Source: Micromonospora sp. PLK6-60
GTDB lineage: Bacteria; Actinomycetota; Actinomycetes; Mycobacteriales; Micromonosporaceae
DNA: 64,000 bases
Assembly (NCBI RefSeq): GCF_019890675.1
Contig: NZ_JAIOAA010000013.1
Coordinates: 94,174 to 158,173 of the forward strand
Direction: 5' to 3'
Both the position numbers and the translations under genes were made by a program. Positions 48,934 to 57,127 of the stretch are shown one piece after another (position 1 is the stretch's first letter; every line of letters starts with the position of its first letter). The notes under the pieces are model-generated. The model was given only the letters and a program-made list of their open reading frames with translations, did no database searches and had not been told where the DNA came from.

Positions 48934-50312
48934 CCGCCGGGCCGGACGCCGCGGCCGGCGTCGCGCGGCCGGCGGGCGGGCCGGGAAACGGCCACCGGGG
49001 CGGCCCGGCCGACCCGGCCGAGCTGAGCCGCCTCGCCCTGGCCACCCTCGACGGCAACTGGGAACACGACCACACGGTGCCCTCGCGCACCCTCTACCCG
49101 CACCAGTGGAGCTGGGACTCGGCGTTCATCGCGATCGGGCTGGCCCACGTCCGCCCCGACCGGGCCTGGCAGGAACTGGGTACCCTCTTCGCCGCCCAGT
49201 GGGCCGACGGGCGGGTGCCGCACATCGTGTTCAACCCCCGGCTGCGGGTCGGCGCGTACTTTCCCGGGCCGGAGTTCTGGGACTCGGCCGCCGCCGACGG
49301 CGCGCCGGCCGCGGCCACCTCCGGGATCGTGCAGCCACCGGTGCACGCCCTCGCGGCCTGGCTGGTGCACCGACGCGGGCCCTCCGCGGCGTCCCGGGCG
49401 GCGCTCGCCGAGCTCTACCCGGGGCTGGTGGCCCAGCAGCGCTACCTGGCACAACGGCGGGACGTCGCCGGGGGCGGGCTGGCCTGCGTGGTGCACCCGT
49501 GGGAGTCCGGCCTGGACAACAGCCCCGCCTGGGACGCGCCGATGGCGGCGGTGCCCGCCGAGGCCGAGACGATGCGGGCGTACCGTCGGCACGACACCGC
49601 GCACGCCGACGCCGCGCACCGCCCCACCGACCTGGACTACGCGCGCTACCTGGCGATGGTGCAGTCCTACCGGGCCGGCCGCTACCGCGACGACGACCTG
49701 GCCGACCGGCACCCGTTCCTGGTGGAGTGCCCGCTGTTCAACGCGGCCCGGGGGGCCGCCGAGCACGCCCTGGCGAGCATCGCGACCGTCGTCGGCGCCG
49801 ACCCGGAACCGCACCGCGAGCGCGCCGCGCGGATCACCGCCGCCCTGGTGGAGCGGCTGTTCGACCCGGCCACCGGCACGTTCCGGCCCCGCGACGTGCG
49901 CACCGGCCGGCTGGTCCCGGCGCGAACCGTGCTCGGCCTCACCCCGCTGATGCTGCCCGACCTGCCCGCGCCGCAGGTGGCGGCGGTGCTGGCCGAGGCG
50001 TGCTCGGCGCGGTTCGGGCTGGCCGGCCGGATGGACCGGCCGCTGCCCAGCCACGACCGCACCGCCGCCGACTTCGACCCGCTGCGCTACTGGCGGGGGC
50101 CGAGCTGGATGAACATCAACTGGCTGGTGTGGCGGGGGCTACGGGCGCACGGCCGGCCGGAGCTGGCCGCCGGGCTGCGCCGGTCGATGATCGACCTGGT
50201 GGCGGGGGCCGGCTGCCACGAGTACTTCCACCCGGACACCGGCGCCGGCCTGGGGTCGCCGGCGTTCAGCTGGACCGCCGCCCTCCTCCTCGACGCGCTC
50301 GCTGAGGTGTAA
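48930..50312 (+). CDS. GH63/MGH1-like (alpha/alpha)6 glycoside hydrolase
   Basis: This 460-aa soluble enzyme starts at GTG 48930, overlapping the isomerase stop. Motifs typical of the GH63/GH15-like (mannosyl-/glucosyl-glycerate hydrolase) barrel are visible: YPHQWSWDSAFIAIGL (~residue 50), HPWESGLDNSPAWD (~188), RYWRGPSWMNINWLVW (~390) and the final EYFHPDTGAGLGSPAFSWTA. It probably cleaves an alpha-linked disaccharide or glycoside inside the cell. The stop codon lies within the second palindrome. Confidence 0.88.
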   Translation: MTAGPDAAAGVARPAGGPGNGHRGGPADPAELSRLALATLDGNWEHDHTVPSRTLYPHQWSWDSAFIAIGLAHVRPDRAWQELGTLFAAQWADGRVPHIVFNPRLRVGAYFPGPEFWDSAAADGAPAAATSGIVQPPVHALAAWLVHRRGPSAASRAALAELYPGLVAQQRYLAQRRDVAGGGLACVVHPWESGLDNSPAWDAPMAAVPAEAETMRAYRRHDTAHADAAHRPTDLDYARYLAMVQSYRAGRYRDDDLADRHPFLVECPLFNAARGAAEHALASIATVVGADPEPHRERAARITAALVERLFDPATGTFRPRDVRTGRLVPARTVLGLTPLMLPDLPAPQVAAVLAEACSARFGLAGRMDRPLPSHDRTAADFDPLRYWRGPSWMNINWLVWRGLRAHGRPELAAGLRRSMIDLVAGAGCHEYFHPDTGAGLGSPAFSWTAALLLDALAEV

Positions 50313-50369
50313 GGAGGGGCCCCTTATTAACAGACGTCTGTTAATAAGGGGCCCCTCCTTACACCTCAG
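50302..50369. repeat. Perfect 68-bp palindrome containing the stop codons of two convergent genes
   Basis: This exact 68-bp palindrome has the same design as that at 43688-43747 and is centred on GACGTC. It includes the TAA of the hydrolase (50310-50312) and, on the minus strand, the TGA of the CBS gene (50368-50366), so both genes end in the same hairpin. Relative to the other copy, TTGTTAAC is TTATTAAC in the left arm and the right arm has changed to match. Confidence 0.85.
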
Positions 50370-51070
50370 GCGATGCCGGCGGGGGTGGCGCCGCCGGCGC
50401 GCAGCGCGGACATCGGGGCGTCGTCGACGGCGTACCCGAGTGCGTCGACCACCTGGACCACGCCGCTGACCTGTGCGGTCAGCCGCAGCGCGAGGCGCAC
50501 CGTGGACCACCGGTCGAGCTGGCCGGTCAGTGTCACCACGCCGTCGTGCACCTCGACGTCCACCACCCCGTCGGGCACGGCGAGGACCCGGTGCAGCACC
50601 TCCCGCACCACGTCAGTACGGATGTCGGCGTCCGGGCGCAGGTGCACCGCGAGCAGGTCGCCGCGGGTGACGATGCCGGTCAACCGGCCCAGGTCGTCCA
50701 CCACCGGGAGCCGCTTGACCCGCCGGGCGGTCATCAGCCGGGCCGCCTCGACCAGCGTGGCGTCCGGCCCGACGGTGATCGCCGGGGCGGTCATCAGGTC
50801 GGCGGCCGCCGTCGCGCCGGCCTTGGTCCGGGCCGCCCGCTGCCGCCGGCCGGTGAACACCCGCCGTTCGTGCGGCTGCCCGAGCAGCTCCACCTTGTGC
50901 AGCAGGTCCGCCTCGGAGACCACCCCGAGCACCCGCCGGGCCTCGTCGACCACCGGCACCGCGGTGACCCGCCGGCCGGTCAGCACGTCCACGATCTCCC
51001 GGTAGGCGGTGTGCTCCCGTACCGCCGCGACATCCGTCGTCATCACGTCCCGAACCTGCCACGTACGCAT
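50366..51070 (-). CDS. CBS-pair protein with a C-terminal BON domain
   Basis: This 234-aa cytosolic protein starts at ATG 51070 with GAGGAGGT upstream. Two CBS repeats occupy ~residues 5-60 and 88-150 (RDVMTTDVAAVREHTAYREI and LMTAPAITVGPDATLVEAAR). A BON-like domain follows, with VVREVLHRVLAVPDGVVDVE and VSGVVQVVDALGY. CBS pairs bind adenosine nucleotides and BON domains bind phospholipids, so this may sense energy status at a membrane. Several copies of such proteins are usual in actinomycetes. Confidence 0.88.
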   Translation of the reverse strand: MRTWQVRDVMTTDVAAVREHTAYREIVDVLTGRRVTAVPVVDEARRVLGVVSEADLLHKVELLGQPHERRVFTGRRQRAARTKAGATAAADLMTAPAITVGPDATLVEAARLMTARRVKRLPVVDDLGRLTGIVTRGDLLAVHLRPDADIRTDVVREVLHRVLAVPDGVVDVEVHDGVVTLTGQLDRWSTVRLALRLTAQVSGVVQVVDALGYAVDDAPMSALRAGGATPAGIA

Positions 51071-51236
51071 GGCGACCTCCTCGTTTCCCACCTCCGAAGC
51101 TAGGTGGGCGGGCGGTCGCCGGGCAGGGGCGCACGGACCGGGCGGCCGGGCCGGAGGTCCCGCGCGGCCCGCACGCGTCGCACCGCTGGGGCAGGATGGG
51201 CGCGCGGGCAGGGGGCCCGCCGATGGGGAGGCCGCG

Positions 51237-51830
51237 ATGACCGTCACCGCCGACGACCTCGACACCGCGCTGGGCTGGTTGGTCACCACCCTGACCCCGG
51301 CCGTCGACCGGGACTGGGCCGCGCCCGCCGAGTCCCCGGGACGGGACTGCTGGCACGTCGCCGAGCACGTCGGCGACACCCTGCTGTCCTACGCCACGCA
51401 GCTGGTGGCCCGCCCCGACGGCCGCTACGTGCGCTTCCTGGCCGGTGCCGACGCCGACGCGACACCGGCAGAGGTGCTGGAGTTCGCCGAGGCGTCCGGG
51501 CGGGTCCTGGCCGCGGTCGTGCGCACCGTCCCGGCGCGCCAGCGGGCATACCATCCGAGCGGCTGGGCCGACCCGGAGGGTTTCGCCGCGATGGCCTGCG
51601 CGGAGGTGCTGCTGCACGGCGACGACATCGCCCGCGCCCTGGGCCACCCGGCGGACCCGCCCGCCCCGCTCTGCGCCCGGGTGACCGCCCGGCTCTTTCC
51701 CGACGCGGCGGGCGCGGTGACCGGCGTGGACCCCTGGTCGGGTCTGCGTTGGTGCACCGGCCGCACGGAGCTGCCCGGCCGGCCGCGCCGGGAGACCTGG
51801 CAGTGGCGCGGCGCGCCGATCGGCGGCTGA
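51237..51830 (+). CDS. Mycothiol-dependent maleylpyruvate-isomerase-type (DinB-like) enzyme
   Basis: This 197-aa protein starts at ATG 51237 (GGGGAGG upstream). It has the DinB-like four-helix fold with metal-ligand candidates CWHVAEHVGD (~residue 40) and a late GDDIARALG. TIGR03083-type proteins are mycothiol-dependent transferases or isomerases in actinomycetes. There is no substrate clue nearby. Confidence 0.72.
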   Translation: MTVTADDLDTALGWLVTTLTPAVDRDWAAPAESPGRDCWHVAEHVGDTLLSYATQLVARPDGRYVRFLAGADADATPAEVLEFAEASGRVLAAVVRTVPARQRAYHPSGWADPEGFAAMACAEVLLHGDDIARALGHPADPPAPLCARVTARLFPDAAGAVTGVDPWSGLRWCTGRTELPGRPRRETWQWRGAPIGG

Positions 51831-51929
51831 CCGCGCGGCATCACGCCCACGGCCTGCGGGTCGCGGCTGCGAGCGCGACCGGGCGCGGTGACGGTCACCG
51901 GCCCGGCCCGGCCGGCGCACGCCAGGCCG

Positions 51930-53168
51930 TCAGGCCGGCGGGTCGACGGCGTCGGCGTCCGGCACGTCCTCCGGCTCGGCCGCCCACGCCGAGAAGACCG
52001 GCAGGCCGTGCCACGGGCCGGGACCGTCCGGGCGGTCGTCGGTGGCCACCGCCACGACGGCGTACGGGTGGCCGAAGCGCAACTCGGCGGTGCGGGCGAC
52101 CCCCTCGGGTGGCAGGGACACCGTCCCCATCATCGCGGTCACCGCGGCGGCCTCGAAGCCGTACCGGGAGTAGCGGGCCGCCGCCGCCTGCCGGGCGGCC
52201 ACCTGGGGCGCCGGAGCGTCCAGCAGCGCGCCCAACGCCCGGGTGGCGGTGCCGAAGCCGAGCCCGTCGACGGTCAGGTCGTGGTTGTCCGTGGCGGACC
52301 AGCAGGGCAGCACCGCCTCGTGGCGCTCCTCCCGCCCGCCCGCCGCCCGGGTGCGTACCGGTTCCTCCCGCAGGGTCCACAGCGGGGAGTCGCCGAGCGG
52401 CAGGTCGAACAGCGACCGCGCCCCGGCCGGCCCGGCGCTCGTCGCCGCCCCGGCGCTCAGCTCGTACGCGGTGGCGAGCACCTCCGGCGGGGCGACCTCC
52501 GGCGCGGCGGCGACCGACACCACGGTCAGGCCGGCGGTCCCCGCTGTGCGGGCCGGCGCGGCGTGCACCACGACGTCGCCGATCCGTCCGGTGCTGACGA
52601 TCCAGCCCCGGTGGCCGTGCCCGGGGGAGCGCAGCACCCGGCTGAGCCGCCGTGCCCATCGGCTGCCCGGGCCGAGCGCGCCGGCCGGGGTGACCTGGAA
52701 CGGCTGCGCCCAGGAGACCCGGGTGGCCAGCGCGTCGGCCAGCACGAACAGGGTGGCCGGCTCGAGGCGCAGCGGGAAGCGGTCCACCAGGCCCAGGCTG
52801 TGCTCGCGGGCCCAGGCGTCCAGCTCCGGCTGCTCCGGCAGCGTCCCGGTGGCCGTCGCCCGGGGCAGCGTGGCCCGCCAGTCCCGCCAGCCGTCGGTGT
52901 CGGAACCGGGGCGGTGCCAGACGGCGGTCGCCGAGGCGACCAGCGGGTGCGGGTCGGCCAGCAGGGCAGTGGCCAGCCGGGCGGCGGTCGGTACGTCGAC
53001 GCCGAGCAGTCCGGCCAGCTCGTCCCGGTCGGCGCCGGTGGCCGCCGGGGCGCTGAGCGCGAGCAGCAGCCAGGCGCCGAGCGGGGAGGCGACGTGGTGC
53101 CGGTCGCCGACGGCGGCGTGCAACCGGTGGGCGTAGCCGGCCAGGGCGGCGTGCGGGGTCGTGGTCAT
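51930..53168 (-). CDS. Serpin-like protease inhibitor
   Basis: This 412-aa protein starts at ATG 53168. Serpin-like stretches are HVASPLGAWLLLALSAPAAT (~residue 26; SPLS-type motif), ATLFVLADALATRVSWAQPF (~139; LVNAIYFKG-type) and an RCL-like region with GFEAAAVTAMMGTVSLPPEG (~350). The end is GLPVFSAWAAEPED in place of the PLFVGRVxNP motif. No signal peptide is visible, so it would act inside the cell. Several residues of the inhibitory hinge are altered, so it may be non-inhibitory. Confidence 0.6.
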   Translation of the reverse strand: MTTTPHAALAGYAHRLHAAVGDRHHVASPLGAWLLLALSAPAATGADRDELAGLLGVDVPTAARLATALLADPHPLVASATAVWHRPGSDTDGWRDWRATLPRATATGTLPEQPELDAWAREHSLGLVDRFPLRLEPATLFVLADALATRVSWAQPFQVTPAGALGPGSRWARRLSRVLRSPGHGHRGWIVSTGRIGDVVVHAAPARTAGTAGLTVVSVAAAPEVAPPEVLATAYELSAGAATSAGPAGARSLFDLPLGDSPLWTLREEPVRTRAAGGREERHEAVLPCWSATDNHDLTVDGLGFGTATRALGALLDAPAPQVAARQAAAARYSRYGFEAAAVTAMMGTVSLPPEGVARTAELRFGHPYAVVAVATDDRPDGPGPWHGLPVFSAWAAEPEDVPDADAVDPPA

Positions 53169-53209
53169 CCGTCCACTCTGCGCCCTCGACGGCCGGTCGG
53201 CACGTCCCG

Positions 53210-53797
53210 TCAGGAGGCCAGTTCGAAGGGTTCGTCGATCTCGTCACCGGCCAGGAAGCCGTCGAGCAGCGCCGGCAGCCGTCCCGGATAGAACCGGGCC
53301 GGGGAGGTCAGGATCTCCCCGATCGGCCACCAGCGGAAGCCGAAGTAGTCCTCCAGCTCGTAGTCGAGGCGTTCGGCGCCGTCCACGTCCGGGCCGGGGC
53401 CGTCGAGGCGTACGGTCAGCACGACCTCGTCCTGGAGGTGCCGGAACTGTCGGTGGATGAAGCTGGCCTGCCGCCGCCAGGCCGGCGGCCCGAGCTGGTC
53501 GGCGGTGGCCTGGATGCCGGTCTCCTCGCGCAGTTCGCGCAGGGCCGTGTCGACGTACGTCTCGCCGGGGTCCATCCCGCCGCCGGGCAGCTCCCACCAG
53601 GTGCCCAGCCGTGGGTGGTCGGGGTCGTGGGTGTGGAACAGCAGCACCCGCTGGTCGGCGTCGAGCACCACCAGCCGCACCGCCCGCCGCCGGACGACGG
53701 GCAGGTCGTCGGGGAGTTCGATGTCGTCTCCGGGTGCGGGCCCGGACCCGGCGGGCTCGGACGGGTGGTCGCGTGCGATCCGTCCCGGCTGACTCAT
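53210..53797 (-). CDS. NUDIX hydrolase
   Basis: This 195-aa enzyme starts at ATG 53797 with AAGGCGG upstream. The Nudix box GGGMDPGETYVDTALRELRE continuing to ETGI sits at ~residues 76-97, with all catalytic acidic residues present. The ~35-residue N-terminal extension is unusual. It hydrolyses a nucleoside diphosphate linked to another moiety; no substrate-specific motif is obvious. Confidence 0.9.
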   Translation of the reverse strand: MSQPGRIARDHPSEPAGSGPAPGDDIELPDDLPVVRRRAVRLVVLDADQRVLLFHTHDPDHPRLGTWWELPGGGMDPGETYVDTALRELREETGIQATADQLGPPAWRRQASFIHRQFRHLQDEVVLTVRLDGPGPDVDGAERLDYELEDYFGFRWWPIGEILTSPARFYPGRLPALLDGFLAGDEIDEPFELAS

Positions 53798-53879
53798 CCG
53801 GCACCGCCTTCCCGACATCGGAGGCCGACCGGGACAGTCAAGCACAGCGGGAGAGCCCCGGGGCGCTACGCTGCCCGCC

Positions 53880-54374
53880 GTGGCGAACCTGTTGAAGAAC
53901 GTGGCGGCGCGGCTCGGTCGGATGAGCGGGGGAGGTACGTCGCCCACCGGCGGCGGCCAGGTGGTGCCGGCGCAGGCGGCGCGACGCCGGCAGGTCACCG
54001 CGCTGCAACGCCGGGAGCTGACGTACGCCCCGGAGCTGGACGGCCGGGCCGATCCGGGGGAGATCGTCTGGACCTGGGTGAACTATGAGGACGACCCGCG
54101 GCAGGGCAAGGACCGGCCGGTGCTGGTGGTCGGCCGGCAGAGCCGGACCCTGTTCGGGCTGATGCTGTCCAGCCAGAGCGATCGGGACGGTCAGCGGCAC
54201 TGGCTGGCGCTCGGGCCGGGGGAGTGGGACCGGGACAACCGGCCGAGCTGGGTACGGCTGGACCGGGTGCTCACCATGCGCGAGGACGGCATCCGCCGGG
54301 AGGGCGCGGTGCTGGACCGGGCCCGGTTCGACCGGGTGGGCCGGGCGCTGCGCGACGGGTACGGCTGGCGCTGA
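53880..54374 (+). CDS. PemK/MazF-like protein
   Basis: This 164-aa protein starts at GTG 53880. After a ~45-residue disordered N-terminus it shows the SH3-like core with GEIVWTWVNYEDDPRQGKDR followed by PVLVVGRQS (~66-95), resembling the PemK/MazF ribonuclease fold. No antitoxin gene is adjacent: the preceding gene is a convergent/divergent NUDIX gene and the next is GGDEF. It may be a stand-alone or repurposed relative rather than a toxin. Confidence 0.65.
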   Translation: MANLLKNVAARLGRMSGGGTSPTGGGQVVPAQAARRRQVTALQRRELTYAPELDGRADPGEIVWTWVNYEDDPRQGKDRPVLVVGRQSRTLFGLMLSSQSDRDGQRHWLALGPGEWDRDNRPSWVRLDRVLTMREDGIRREGAVLDRARFDRVGRALRDGYGWR

Positions 54375-54418
54375 CCGCCCGAGCGCTGGCCTCCTCCGGG
54401 CTGGCCGCCTCGGGGATG

Positions 54419-54533
54419 GCCGGCCTGGCGCGGCGCAGCCCTGCCGGCCCGGCGTGGTGCGGTCCTGGCCGGCTTCGTCGCGGGTGCGGTGCAGCCCTGC
54501 CGGCCTGGCGCGGTGCAGTCCTGGCCGGCTCGG
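54419..54533. repeat. Degenerate 26-29-bp direct repeats between pemK-like and GGDEF genes
   Basis: The motif ending CCCTGCCGGCC or CCTGGCCGG recurs about four times. The clearest pair is 54433-54474 and 54489-54530, which match over most of 42 bp with a 56-bp offset. No gene fits here. It is likely a slippage array. Confidence 0.6.
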
Positions 54534-55196
54534 TCAGCGCTCGGCCAGGTGTGCGCTGTCCACCAGTTGTGGGCGGGTGCCGCCGGAGGTGACGCTCTTC
54601 GCCCGGTACATCGCCTCGTCGGCGCGGCAGAGCGCCTCGGCGAGCTGCGTCGGGCCGGTGACCGGGGCGAGCCCGACCGAGGCGGTCACCCGCAGGCTCA
54701 CCGCGCCGAGGTGGATCGGGGCGGCCAGCGAGTCGCAGAGCCGCCGGGTGGCGTGGTCGATCCACCGGCGGTCGACGGTCGGCGTGGTCAGCAGGCCGGC
54801 GAACTCGTCGCCGCCGAGTCGGGCGACCAGGTCGTTGCCGGCGAAGGCGGACAGCCGCTGCGCCACGCTGATCAGCACCTGGTCGCCGGCGGCGTGCCCG
54901 TAGCGGTCGTTGACCTGCTTGAAGTCGTCGAGGTCGAGGACGACGGCGATCAGCGGTTTGCCGGCCGAGTCGGTGAGCAGGGTCGCGGCGAGCCGGTGGA
55001 AGGCCCGCCGGTTGGGCAGGCCGGTCAGCGGGTCGTGACTGGCGGCGTGCCGCTCGGCGGCCAGCTCGGCCTGCAGGTGCTCGATCTCGGCCTCGGCCCG
55101 TACGGCCCGGTTGCGCAGTTGCCAGGCGGAGATCAGCGCGCCGGCTGCCGAGATCCCGGACGCGACGGTCAACGGATCCGGCACGCGCCCTCCCAT
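54534..55196 (-). CDS. Membrane-anchored diguanylate cyclase (GGDEF)
   Basis: The ~220-aa protein is taken from ATG 55196, with GTG 55199 and 55184 as alternatives. A single hydrophobic helix at ~8-27 (TVASGISAAGALISAW) leads into a coiled coil (EAEIEHLQAELAAERHAASH), then DPLTGLPNRRAF and the GGDEF domain with RLGGDEFAG at the catalytic site. The I-site RxxD is not obvious. It would make cyclic di-GMP. No PilZ protein is in the window, but a GT2 synthase that lacks PilZ is present at the far left. Confidence 0.9.
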   Translation of the reverse strand: MGGRVPDPLTVASGISAAGALISAWQLRNRAVRAEAEIEHLQAELAAERHAASHDPLTGLPNRRAFHRLAATLLTDSAGKPLIAVVLDLDDFKQVNDRYGHAAGDQVLISVAQRLSAFAGNDLVARLGGDEFAGLLTTPTVDRRWIDHATRRLCDSLAAPIHLGAVSLRVTASVGLAPVTGPTQLAEALCRADEAMYRAKSVTSGGTRPQLVDSAHLAER

Positions 55197-55335
55197 CACA
55201 CCCGTGCGACCGTCGGCCGGCGGCGCGAGCACGCCCGCACCAGGCCGTGTTTTCCCTGCGTATGGCCAGGTGGGCGGTGACCCAAAGTGAACGGATGGGT
55301 ACCGGTCCCGTGCGTTATCATGCTCGCTGTCCAAT

Positions 55336-55367
55336 GCAGATGCAATAGCAGATGCACGTGCATCTGC
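55336..55367. promoter_or_regulatory. Perfect 20-bp palindrome plus a half-site between GGDEF and DUF397 genes
   Basis: GCAGATGCACGTGCATCTGC at 55348-55367 is a perfect palindrome. An extra GCAGATGCA half-site lies at 55336-55344, 12 bp to the left. Candidate -10 TATCAT is at 55316-55321. The cluster is in the 247-bp divergent gap and is a good operator candidate for an HTH protein such as the DUF5753 regulator downstream. Confidence 0.6.
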
Positions 55368-55443
55368 GTCCATAATCGACGGCTCCTCGCCACACCCGCC
55401 CCTCCCCGCGGCATCGGCAGGCTCTTTCACCCCAAGGACGGCC

Positions 55444-55680
55444 ATGCAGCCTCACAACGGCGTTCCTGTTCCGCTACTGCCGACGCTCACCTGGCAGAAG
55501 AGTCGGCGGAGCAACCCGAGCGGCAACTGCGTCGAACTGGCCGAACTGCCCGGCGGCGCCGGCATCGCCATGCGCAACTCGCGCCACCCCGAGGGGCCGG
55601 CGCTGATCTACACGGTGGACGAGATCGCCGCCTTCGTGCTCGGCGCGCGGGACGGCGACTTCGATCACCTGATCAACTGA
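55444..55680 (+). CDS. DUF397-family small protein
   Basis: This 78-aa protein starts at ATG 55444 (AAGGAC upstream). It has the DUF397 pattern LTWQKSRRSNPSGNCVELAE with the closing AALIYTVDEIAAFVLGARDG-type stretch. DUF397 proteins occur beside DUF5753 XRE regulators in Streptomyces and relatives, where the pair controls differentiation or antibiotic traits. The partner is encoded 147 bp downstream. Confidence 0.92.
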   Translation: MQPHNGVPVPLLPTLTWQKSRRSNPSGNCVELAELPGGAGIAMRNSRHPEGPALIYTVDEIAAFVLGARDGDFDHLIN

Positions 55681-55827
55681 GTCGTACCGGCCGCGGGCAT
55701 ACCGTCCCGGCGACGGGACCGGATCGGCCGTCCGGACTAGTTCACCTCACCCACGGTCCATGGCATGCTTACACGTCGGTCGGAGTGGGGCACCCGGCCG
55801 TTGGGCAAGGCATGCGGAGGTCGGCAC

Positions 55828-56715
55828 GTGACGATGGTTCCCGCCGGGAGCGGCCCGACCACCGGTCCGACCGTGCTGCGCATGTTGCTGGGCGGCCAGT
55901 TGCGGCGGCTGCGCGAGTCGGCCGGGGTGACCCGCGAGGGCGCCGGCTGGGAGATCCGCTCCTCGGAGTCGAAGATCAGCCGGATGGAGCTGGGCCGGGT
56001 CGGTTTCAAGGAGCGTGACGTCGCCGACCTGCTCACCCTCTACGGGGTCAAGGACGCCGACGAGCGCGAGGCGCTGCTCAAGCTCGCCCGGGACGCGAAC
56101 AGCCCCGGCTGGTGGCATCGGTACGGTGACGTCCTGCCCAGCTGGTTCCAGTCGTACCTCGGGCTGGAGGCGGCGGCCGCGCTGATCCGCACGTACGAGG
56201 TGCAGTTCGTGCCCGGTCTGCTGCAGACCGCCGACTACGCCCGGGCGGTGGTGCTCCTCGGCCACGCCAAGGCGGACCCGGACGAGCTCGACCGGCGGGT
56301 GGGGCTGCGCATGCAGCGGCAGGAGTTGCTGCACCGGGCCGAGCCGCCGCAGTTGTGGGCGGTGGTCGACGAGGCGGCACTGCGCCGGCCGATCGGCGGC
56401 CCCGAGGTGATGCGGGGGCAGATCACCGCGCTGATCGAGGCCACCCGCTCCCCGCACGTACGCCTCCAGGTCATCCCCTTCGACGCGGGCGGGCACGCCG
56501 CGGCCGGGGGTGCCTTCACCATCCTGCGCTTCGGCGACCAGGATCTGCCCGACATCGTCTACATCGAACAGCTGACCAGCGCCCTCTATCTGGACAAGCG
56601 CGAGGATCTCGACTTCTACGCGCTGGCCATGGAGCGGCTGTGCGTGGAGGCCGAGCCGCCGGAGCGTACCCCGGAGATCCTGCGTCGGCTGTTGGCGGAG
56701 CGCTACCCCGACTGA
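55828..56715 (+). CDS. XRE-type regulator with a DUF5753 C-terminal domain
   Basis: This 295-aa regulator starts at GTG 55828, 7 nt after GGAGG. Residues ~18-75 are an HTH (LGGQLRRLRESAGVTREGAG then IRSSESKISRMELGRVGFKE). The remainder is DUF5753 with SYLGLEAAAALIRTYEVQFV, FVPGLLQTADYARAVV and a final FTILRFGDQDLPDIVYIEQL. It acts with the DUF397 protein. Confidence 0.92.
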   Translation: MTMVPAGSGPTTGPTVLRMLLGGQLRRLRESAGVTREGAGWEIRSSESKISRMELGRVGFKERDVADLLTLYGVKDADEREALLKLARDANSPGWWHRYGDVLPSWFQSYLGLEAAAALIRTYEVQFVPGLLQTADYARAVVLLGHAKADPDELDRRVGLRMQRQELLHRAEPPQLWAVVDEAALRRPIGGPEVMRGQITALIEATRSPHVRLQVIPFDAGGHAAAGGAFTILRFGDQDLPDIVYIEQLTSALYLDKREDLDFYALAMERLCVEAEPPERTPEILRRLLAERYPD

Positions 56716-57127
56716 CCTGGGGTTCCGCGCCCCGGCGACGCGACCGTGGGCGACAGCAACCGGCCCGGAGCGCCACGCCCGCCGGCCCGCCCCGATCCGC
56801 CCGGTCCCGCGCGGCCCGGCGCGGCCCGGCGCACGAACCTTCCTCACCAAAAGTAATGTTCGGCTTCCCGGGCCATGCCACACCCGGCCGCTTTGCTCTG
56901 CTGCCGTCGAGGCAACAGGCACCCCGCGTGACCGGGCGGCCGACCTGCCGGGTGGTGGCCTCCAGGCATTTCACCTGTTCAGTGCGGTGTTGCGTGGGCG
57001 GAAGCAGAGCAAAGGCGGCGGGGTGGGTGCGGCCGGGCCGGCGAGGCGGCCACGAAGAGTGACCGGGCGGACTATCACCCACAGTGAGGGTGGGCGGCCG
57101 GCGCGGCCGCCGGCCGTTCGATTCCCA
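56716..57127. other. 412-bp intergenic region with a long-range inverted repeat
   Basis: No gene is credible here: coding bias is poor in all frames. It begins with a GC-rich tract after the DUF5753 stop. It then contains a notable AAAAGTAATG (56848-56857) and the inverted repeat listed at 56891-57014, followed by the promoter of the LacI gene. Confidence 0.6.
56891..57014. repeat. 11-bp inverted repeat spanning 124 bp
   Basis: CTTTGCTCTGC (56891-56901) and GCAGAGCAAAG (57004-57014) are exact inverted copies 102 bp apart. The arms are unlike the GC-rich surroundings. The right arm with GGAAGCAGAGCAAAGGCGG recalls sequences that I think recur in Micromonospora intergenic DNA, so this could be a repeated element; I could not check that here. 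Confidence 0.45.
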
